DNA of 64,000 nucleotides from NCBI RefSeq assembly GCF_002160765.1, contig NZ_NFLF01000003.1, forward strand, positions 1 through 64,000, in the 5' to 3' direction. The DNA comes from Lachnoclostridium sp. An138 (GTDB lineage: Bacteria > Bacillota > Clostridia > Lachnospirales > Lachnospiraceae). Positions 58,323-64,000 of this stretch are shown here, piece after piece (positions within the stretch are counted from its first letter, which is position 1; each line of letters opens with the position of its first letter). The translations under genes were made by a program, and so were the position numbers. Under the pieces are notes generated by a model. The model ran no database searches. It was not told the origin of the DNA and was given only the letters and a program-made list of their open reading frames with translations.

Positions 58323-60962
58323 ATGAAAGAACTGGCAAAGACCTACGATCCGAAGGGGATGGAGGATCGGATTTACGCAGACTGGCTGGAAAAGAAGTAT
58401 TTCCACGCTGAGGTGGACAGAAGCAGAAAACCGTTTACGATTGTGATGCCGCCTCCCAATATCACAGGCAAGCTTCACATGGGCCATGCCCTGGACAATA
58501 CGCTTCAGGATATTCTGATCCGTTATAAGAGAATGCAGGGCTTCAATGCGCTCTGGGTGCCGGGAACGGACCATGCTTCGATTTCCACGGAGGTCAAGGT
58601 CATAGGGCAGCTGAAGGAAGAGGGCATTGATAAAAATGAGCTGGGCCGCGAGGGCTTTCTGAAGCGGACCTGGGAATGGCGCGAGGAGTACGGCCGCACC
58701 ATCGTAGATCAGCTGAAGAAACTGGGCTCCTCCTGTGATTGGGACAGAGAGCGCTTTACCATGGATGAGGGCTGCTCCAAAGCCGTGCAGGAGGTATTCC
58801 TGCGTTTATATAAGAAGGGATATATTTACAAGGGTTCCCGGATTATTAACTGGTGTCCGGTCTGCAAGACCTCCATTTCCGACGCGGAGGTGGAGCATGA
58901 GGAGCAGGCCGGCCATTTCTGGCATATCAATTATCCGATCAAGGACAGCGACAAGTTTGTGGAGATCGCGACCACGAGACCGGAAACCATGCTGGGCGAT
59001 ACGGCTCTGGCGGTCAATCCGGATGACGAGCGCTACCAGGATATCATCGGAAAGACCGTGATTCTGCCCCTGGTGGGCCGTGAGATTCCGGTCATTGCGG
59101 ACGCTTATGTGGATAAGGAATTCGGAACCGGCGTGGTAAAGATTACGCCGGCCCATGACCCCAATGACTTTGAGGTGGGAAGACGCCACAATCTGCCGGA
59201 GATCAACATCCTGAACGACGACGCCACCATCAACGAGAACGGCGGCAAGTATGCGGGCATGGATCGCTACGAGGCGAGAAAAGCCATCGTGAAGGAGCTG
59301 GAGGAGCAGGGACTTCTGGTAAAGGTAGAGGATCATGTGCACAATGTGGGAACCCATGACCGCTGCGGCACGACCGTGGAGCCCATGATCAAACAGCAGT
59401 GGTTTGTAAAGATGGAGGAGATGGCGAAGCCCGCCATCGAGGCGGTAAAGAACGGCGATCTGACTTTCGTGCCGGAGCGCTTTGACAAGACCTATCTGCA
59501 CTGGCTGGAAAATATCCGCGACTGGTGTATCTCCAGACAGCTCTGGTGGGGACACCGGATTCCGGCCTACTACTGCGACGACTGCGGCGAGATCGTGGTG
59601 GACAGAGAGATGCCCAGGGTGTGTCCGAAGTGCGGCTGTACGCATTTCACCCAGGACCCGGATACGCTGGACACCTGGTTTTCTTCCGCTCTGTGGCCCT
59701 TCTCCACCTTAGGCTGGCCGGAGAAGACAGAGGATCTGGATTACTTCTATCCTACTGACGTGCTGGTGACAGGCTATGATATTATCTTCTTCTGGGTTAT
59801 CCGTATGGTATTCTCCGGCTATGAACAGACCGGAAAATGCCCCTTCCATCACGTGCTGATCCACGGACTGGTGCGGGATTCCCTGGGACGGAAGATGAGC
59901 AAGTCCCTGGGCAACGGCATCGATCCGCTGGAGATCATCGACCAGTACGGGGCGGACGCTCTGCGCTTTACGCTGGTAACCGGAAACGCTCCCGGAAACG
60001 ACATGCGTTTCTACATGGAGCGTGTGGAGGCAAGCCGGAACTTTGCCAACAAGATCTGGAATGCTTCCCGGTTCATTCTGATGAACATTGAGAAGGCAGA
60101 GGTGCCGGAGCAGATGAATCCGGAGGAACTGACGGGAGCCGATAAATGGATTCTCTCCAAGGTAAACAGGCTGGCTCAGGATGTGACCGTAAATATGGAT
60201 AAATACGAGCTGGGAATCGCCGTACAGAAGCTGTACGATTTTATCTGGGAAGAGTTCTGCGACTGGTACATTGAGATGGTGAAGCCCCGTCTCTACAGTG
60301 AAGAGGACCAGACCAAGGCGGCGGCTCTCTGGACGCTGAAGACTGTGCTGACGAACGCGCTGAAGCTTCTGCATCCCTATATGCCTTTTATCACAGAAGA
60401 GATTTTCCGGAATCTGACCGACGAGGAATCCATCATGATTTCCGCGTGGCCGGAATATAAGGAAGAGTGGAACTTTACGGAGGAAGAGGCAGAGGTAGAG
60501 CTGATTAAGGAAGCGGTACGGGCGATCCGCAACACCCGTTCTTCCATGAACGTGCCGCCCAGCAAAAAGGCGCAGGTGTTCGTGGTGTCTGAGAATGAGA
60601 AGGTGCGCGGCGTCTTTGAACGCAGCAGTCTGTTCTTTGCCACGCTTGCCTATGCCAGCCAGGTGACGGTACAGGCGGACAAGACAGGCATCGGAGAAGA
60701 CGCGGTATCGGCGCTGATTCCGGACGCCGCGGTCTATATGCCCTTCGCGGAGCTGGTGGATCTGGAGAAAGAGCTGGAGCGCCTGAAGAAGGAAGAGGAA
60801 CGGCTTACGAAGGAGCTGGCCCGTGTAAACGGTATGCTGAACAATGAGAAATTCATGAGCAAGGCTCCCCAGTCCAAGGTGGACGAGGAAAGGGAGAAGC
60901 TTGCAAAATATACACAGATGATGGCACAGGTGAAGGAGCACCTGGCGGCGCTTACGAAATAG
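58323..60962 (+). CDS. valS: Valyl-tRNA synthetase
   Basis: This 879-residue class I synthetase charges tRNA-Val. Signature HMGHALD follows [11 protein letters not shown] near residue 40. The editing domain contains [16 protein letters not shown], and a zinc-like CDDCGEI/CPKCGC cysteine region lies in the middle. [12 protein letters not shown] is the ATP-binding motif. A C-terminal coiled coil ([20 protein letters not shown]) is typical of ValRS. GGAGGAGCAAAGG precedes ATG. Controlled by the T-box leader. Confidence 0.97.
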   Translation: MKELAKTYDPKGMEDRIYADWLEKKYFHAEVDRSRKPFTIVMPPPNITGKLHMGHALDNTLQDILIRYKRMQGFNALWVPGTDHASISTEVKVIGQLKEEGIDKNELGREGFLKRTWEWREEYGRTIVDQLKKLGSSCDWDRERFTMDEGCSKAVQEVFLRLYKKGYIYKGSRIINWCPVCKTSISDAEVEHEEQAGHFWHINYPIKDSDKFVEIATTRPETMLGDTALAVNPDDERYQDIIGKTVILPLVGREIPVIADAYVDKEFGTGVVKITPAHDPNDFEVGRRHNLPEINILNDDATINENGGKYAGMDRYEARKAIVKELEEQGLLVKVEDHVHNVGTHDRCGTTVEPMIKQQWFVKMEEMAKPAIEAVKNGDLTFVPERFDKTYLHWLENIRDWCISRQLWWGHRIPAYYCDDCGEIVVDREMPRVCPKCGCTHFTQDPDTLDTWFSSALWPFSTLGWPEKTEDLDYFYPTDVLVTGYDIIFFWVIRMVFSGYEQTGKCPFHHVLIHGLVRDSLGRKMSKSLGNGIDPLEIIDQYGADALRFTLVTGNAPGNDMRFYMERVEASRNFANKIWNASRFILMNIEKAEVPEQMNPEELTGADKWILSKVNRLAQDVTVNMDKYELGIAVQKLYDFIWEEFCDWYIEMVKPRLYSEEDQTKAAALWTLKTVLTNALKLLHPYMPFITEEIFRNLTDEESIMISAWPEYKEEWNFTEEEAEVELIKEAVRAIRNTRSSMNVPPSKKAQVFVVSENEKVRGVFERSSLFFATLAYASQVTVQADKTGIGEDAVSALIPDAAVYMPFAELVDLEKELERLKKEEERLTKELARVNGMLNNEKFMSKAPQSKVDEEREKLAKYTQMMAQVKEHLAALTK

Positions 60963-60982
60963 GGCGCTGTCTGCGGCCGGCC

Positions 60983-61013
60983 CCGGCACAGGATGCGGCG
61001 CGTCCTGTGCCGG
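60983..61013. other. Perfect hairpin between valS and the sulfatase gene
   Basis: CCGGCACAGGA (60983-60993) and TCCTGTGCCGG (61003-61013) form an 11-bp stem with no T run on either side. It may slow or partly end transcription or protect the RNA. Confidence 0.5.
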
Positions 61014-61043
61014 AGCAGGCGCAGAATATGAAAAGAGAGGACT

Positions 61044-63302
61044 ATGAAAAAGTTTAAGACGTGGCTGGGGGGCCTGGGGAAGTTTTTCCACAGAATTCAT
61101 GAGAGGTGCAGCGGACCTCTTCAGAAGCCGATAGCGCTGGCAAACCGTTTTTCACTGGTGCTTCATGCGCTGGCTTCCTGGATTATTTACTTTATTATGG
61201 AAGCAGTGTCCCGTCATTCGGTGGCGGAAGCCTGGACATTTATGACGGACAGCACCGCGGCTTTTGCATATAACAGCTTCATGATTTTTATGAGCTTTAT
61301 GCTGGTGTATCTGGTGCGGCGCAGAATTTTCATGCGTCTTTTGATCGCGTTTTTCTGGCTGGTGCTCGGGATTATAAACGGCACGATCCTAAGCAGCCGC
61401 GTGACGCCGTTTACAGGACAGGATCTGCACCTGATCACGGATGCCCTGGATGTGTTAAACGGCTATATGTCTCCGTCTCAGATCATTATTAAAGTAGGAG
61501 GGGTTGTTCTCGGAATTGTGATTCTGGTGCTGCTCTGGGTGTTTGCCCCGAAGTATCAGAAAAAGATCCGATACCCTGTTAATATCGCGGGCCTGCTGGC
61601 GGTGATTGCCCTCTTCGCGGGAGCCACAAGGCTCTGTCTGGAACAGAGGGTGCTGTCCACTTACTTTGGAAATATTGCCTTTGCCTATGAGGATTACGGC
61701 CTTCCCTATTGCTTTTTCTGCAGTCTTCTGGCCACAGGAATGGATGAGCCCTATAATTATTCGGAAGAGACCATTCAGGCTATTGTGGACAGGGACGAAG
61801 AGACTCTGGCGGATGAGGACAATGATACGGAGAAACCGAACATCATTTTTCTGCAGCTGGAAACCTTTTTCGATCCTACCACGGTGGAGTTCCTGGAGTT
61901 TTCCGAAGATCCCATTCCCAATTTCCACAGATTGATGGAAGAATATTCATCGGGAGCTTTTAAGGTTCCTTCTGTGGGCGCGGGTACGGCCAACACAGAA
62001 TTTGAGGCGATTACCGGCATGAATCTCCGGTATTTCGGACCGGGAGAATATCCCTATAAAACCATTCTCAAGGAAACGACCTGTGAGAGTGTGGCTTATG
62101 ATTTGAGAGATATCGGATATGCAACCCACGCTATCCACAATAACAAGGCTACCTTCTACAGCCGCGCGGATGTGTTTAAAAATCTGGGCTTTGAGACTTA
62201 CACCTCCAAGGAATATATGGATGTATCCAACACCACGGAAAACGGCTGGCTGAAGGATGAGGTGCTGATAGAACATATTCTGGACTGCCTGGATTCCACG
62301 GCGCGCCAGGATTTCATTTATACCATCTCTGTCCAGGGACACGGCGAGTATCCCACGGAGAAGGTCCTGGAGGACCCGGCCATTCAGGTCACGGGAGCCG
62401 AGACAGAGGAAAAGAACAACCAGTGGGAGTACTATGTAAATCAGCTTCATGAGATGGATCAGTTTATTGTAGACCTGATTGCGGCGCTGGACGCTTACGG
62501 AGAGGATTACGTGCTCGTCATGTACGGCGATCACCTGCCCACTCTGGGACTTACGGTGGAGGATGTCAGCAACCGCTATCTCTTTGACACCACGTATGTG
62601 ATCGTGGACAATGTGGGCCTGGAGAAGCAGGATCAGACTCTCTGCTCCTACCAGATCGCGGCGGAGGTTCTGAATCAGCTGGATATCCATACGGGAACCA
62701 TGATGCAGTATCATCAGGCCCGCCGGAAGACCAAATGGTATATGGCGGATATGGAGCTTCTGCAGTATGATCTCCTTTACGGAGAACGGTATGCTTACGG
62801 GGAAGACGGAGAAAGCCCCTATGAACCCACGGATATGCAGATGGGAATCCATCAGCCTTACATCCGCAATGTGGTGGCTCTGGAAGGCACGACGTATGTA
62901 TTCGGCCAGAACTTTACCACTGCCTCGAAGATCTATGTGGACGGCGAATATCAAAGCACTTCCTTTATCAATGATCACGTACTCCGTCTGAAGAAGACGG
63001 TTCTGGACAGTGACGCGGAGATTGCCGTGAAGCAGCTGGCGCCCGGAAAGGCAAGGCGTGTCCTGAGCGAGGGAAATACCTACAGCTTCCATTATGAGGA
63101 GCCGGAGGAAGAAGTGAGCACAGACACAGAGAGTACGGATACAGAGAGTACGGACGCGCTGGACGGCGGCACGCAGGAAACAGACGCGCAGAACACAGAC
63201 ACACAGAATACAGACGCGCAGGAAATAGACGCGCAGAACACAGACACACAGAACACCGGGCAGGACAGCAGTATACAGGAAGGGACAGGCGAAGCAGCAT
63301 GA
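61044..63302 (+). CDS. LTA-synthase-like membrane sulfatase family protein
   Basis: This 752-residue protein has five N-terminal helices (about residues 35-215) followed by an extracellular alkaline-phosphatase/sulfatase-fold domain. KPNIIFLQLETFFDP carries the metal-binding Glu. GAGTANTEFEAITGMNLRYF holds the likely nucleophile T315. YTISVQGHGEYP and LVMYGDHLPTLG supply further metal ligands. It resembles lipoteichoic acid synthases and related phosphoglycerol transferases. The last 60 residues are a Thr/Asp/Gln-rich tail of repeats, unusual for LtaS. Its stop overlaps the folC start. Confidence 0.87.
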   Translation: MKKFKTWLGGLGKFFHRIHERCSGPLQKPIALANRFSLVLHALASWIIYFIMEAVSRHSVAEAWTFMTDSTAAFAYNSFMIFMSFMLVYLVRRRIFMRLLIAFFWLVLGIINGTILSSRVTPFTGQDLHLITDALDVLNGYMSPSQIIIKVGGVVLGIVILVLLWVFAPKYQKKIRYPVNIAGLLAVIALFAGATRLCLEQRVLSTYFGNIAFAYEDYGLPYCFFCSLLATGMDEPYNYSEETIQAIVDRDEETLADEDNDTEKPNIIFLQLETFFDPTTVEFLEFSEDPIPNFHRLMEEYSSGAFKVPSVGAGTANTEFEAITGMNLRYFGPGEYPYKTILKETTCESVAYDLRDIGYATHAIHNNKATFYSRADVFKNLGFETYTSKEYMDVSNTTENGWLKDEVLIEHILDCLDSTARQDFIYTISVQGHGEYPTEKVLEDPAIQVTGAETEEKNNQWEYYVNQLHEMDQFIVDLIAALDAYGEDYVLVMYGDHLPTLGLTVEDVSNRYLFDTTYVIVDNVGLEKQDQTLCSYQIAAEVLNQLDIHTGTMMQYHQARRKTKWYMADMELLQYDLLYGERYAYGEDGESPYEPTDMQMGIHQPYIRNVVALEGTTYVFGQNFTTASKIYVDGEYQSTSFINDHVLRLKKTVLDSDAEIAVKQLAPGKARRVLSEGNTYSFHYEEPEEEVSTDTESTDTESTDALDGGTQETDAQNTDTQNTDAQEIDAQNTDTQNTGQDSSIQEGTGEAA
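63186..63260 (+). repeat. Five 15-bp tandem repeats encoding a pentapeptide
   Basis: Units start at 63186, 63201, 63216, 63231 and 63246 and encode AQNTD, TQNTD, AQEID, AQNTD and TQNTG at the C-terminus of the sulfatase protein. Just upstream a second imperfect 15-bp repeat encodes TEST-type units. Copy number could vary without a frameshift. Confidence 0.75.
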
Positions 63303-64000
63303 CATACCAGGAAGCGGTGGCTTATATTGATGAGACGCCAAAGTTTACGAAGAAAAATTCTCTCGAGCACACACGGGCTTTTTTAAAACGGCTGGGAGAT
63401 CCCCAGGAGAACATGAAAATTCTTCATGTGGCGGGAACGAATGGAAAAGGCTCCGTCTGCTCTTTCCTGGCGTCCATGCTGAAAGCGGCCGGGAAGAGGA
63501 CGGGACTTTTTACCTCCCCCCATCTGGTGAAAATCAACGAACGCTTTGTGGTTGACGAGGAAGAGATTGGTGATGAGGAGTTTCTGGAGGCCTTTCATAC
63601 AGTCATGGACTGCGTGAGGGAGATGAGAGAAGAAGGCTATCCCCATCCCACCTATTTTGAGCTGCTCTTTCTGATCGGCATGAAGATCTTTGAGAAGGCG
63701 GGAGTGGAATATCTGGTGCTGGAGACGGGGCTGGGCGGACGCCTGGACGCTACGAATTCCATCGCGCATCCGCTGGTGACTGTGATCACCTCCATCAGCC
63801 TGGATCATACGGAATATCTGGGAGACACCATTGCGGCTATTGCCGGAGAAAAGGCAGGCATCATCAAGGAAGGCGTACCGGTGGTCTATGACGCTTCCTG
63901 CCCGGAATCGGCAGAGGTTATCCGGAAAAAGGCGGAGGAGCTGCACGCGCCGGCCTACGGAATCACGCCGAAAATGTATAAAATTTCCAAAACCACAAAG
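63299..64000 (+). CDS. folC: Folylpolyglutamate/dihydrofolate synthase, 5' part
   Basis: The gene starts at ATG 63299, overlapping the previous stop (ATGA), and runs out of the window after 234 codons. It shows the Mur-ligase-like ATPase domain: ILHVAGTNGKGSVCSFLASML with the P-loop, FTSPHLVKINERF, ETGLGGRLDATNS and ITSISLDHTEYLGDTIAAIAGEKAGIIK. It adds glutamate to folates and may also make dihydrofolate. The C-terminal half is outside the window. Confidence 0.93.
   Translation, partial: MTYQEAVAYIDETPKFTKKNSLEHTRAFLKRLGDPQENMKILHVAGTNGKGSVCSFLASMLKAAGKRTGLFTSPHLVKINERFVVDEEEIGDEEFLEAFHTVMDCVREMREEGYPHPTYFELLFLIGMKIFEKAGVEYLVLETGLGGRLDATNSIAHPLVTVITSISLDHTEYLGDTIAAIAGEKAGIIKEGVPVVYDASCPESAEVIRKKAEELHAPAYGITPKMYKISKTTK

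Noticed and set aside
60983-61013. Intrinsic terminator after valS
   Set aside because: The stem is perfect but no T run follows on either strand, so it was listed only as a hairpin.

Overview
The window reads as chromosome of a Clostridia-type Firmicute, most likely a Lachnospiraceae gut bacterium. The grounds are a LoaP-type NusG paralogue leading a glycan operon, a clostridial Ntp-type V-ATPase operon, S-box and T-box leaders on metK and valS, strong AGGAGG ribosome binding sites, and IS21 and IS256 elements. Genus assignment is inference; no rRNA or tRNA gene was seen.

Layout. (1) 1-3853: an IS21-type end relic, then an unrecognised two-gene module: a single-pass membrane protein, then an 800-residue protein with a PD-(D/E)XK-like core and a C-terminal SEC-C zinc motif. 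(2) 3952-37508: a very long rightward surface-glycan operon. It has a good promoter, a hairpin-rich leader, the antiterminator gene loaP, then about 25 genes, and ends in a multi-tier convergent terminator. The first block holds a DegT-type aminotransferase, a PglC-type initiating transferase, a NeuD/PglD-type N-acyltransferase and, unusually, a 3-hydroxyacyl-CoA dehydrogenase and a thiolase. The middle block (about 10-32 kb) is AT-rich and carries glycosyltransferases, two Wzx and two Wzy, a nucleotide-sugar dehydrogenase, WecB, an acyltransferase with a G10 tract, and IS debris. The last block (32-37.4 kb) is mostly GC-richer glycosyltransferases ending in a WecG/TagA enzyme. (3) 37494-40381: a divergent pair, a WbaP/WcaJ-type initiating transferase on the minus strand and a third Wzy/ligase-like protein on the plus strand. 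(4) 40596-49693: V-ATPase operon in the order F/H-I-K-E-C-G/F-A-B-D. (5) 49809-64000: housekeeping genes: a DUF3786 protein, a HAD phosphatase, murA, S-box-controlled metK, a metallophosphatase, T-box-controlled valS, an LTA-synthase-like sulfatase and the start of folC.

How the parts fit. The glycan operon encodes a Wzx/Wzy-style pathway. An amino sugar would be made and N-acylated, loaded on undecaprenyl phosphate, extended by many GT4/GT2 enzymes plus GT11, GT14 and GT26 members, O-acetylated, flipped and polymerised. Thiolase plus 3-hydroxyacyl-CoA dehydrogenase could supply 3-hydroxybutyryl-CoA for the N-acyltransferase; this is my main functional hypothesis. Three polymerase-like proteins, two flippases and two initiating transferases suggest more than one glycan, or a fused and reassorted locus. 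Three IS21 relics and a nested IS256 copy, which cuts a second wecB, show active remodelling. The G10 tract in the acyltransferase could switch surface acylation by slippage.
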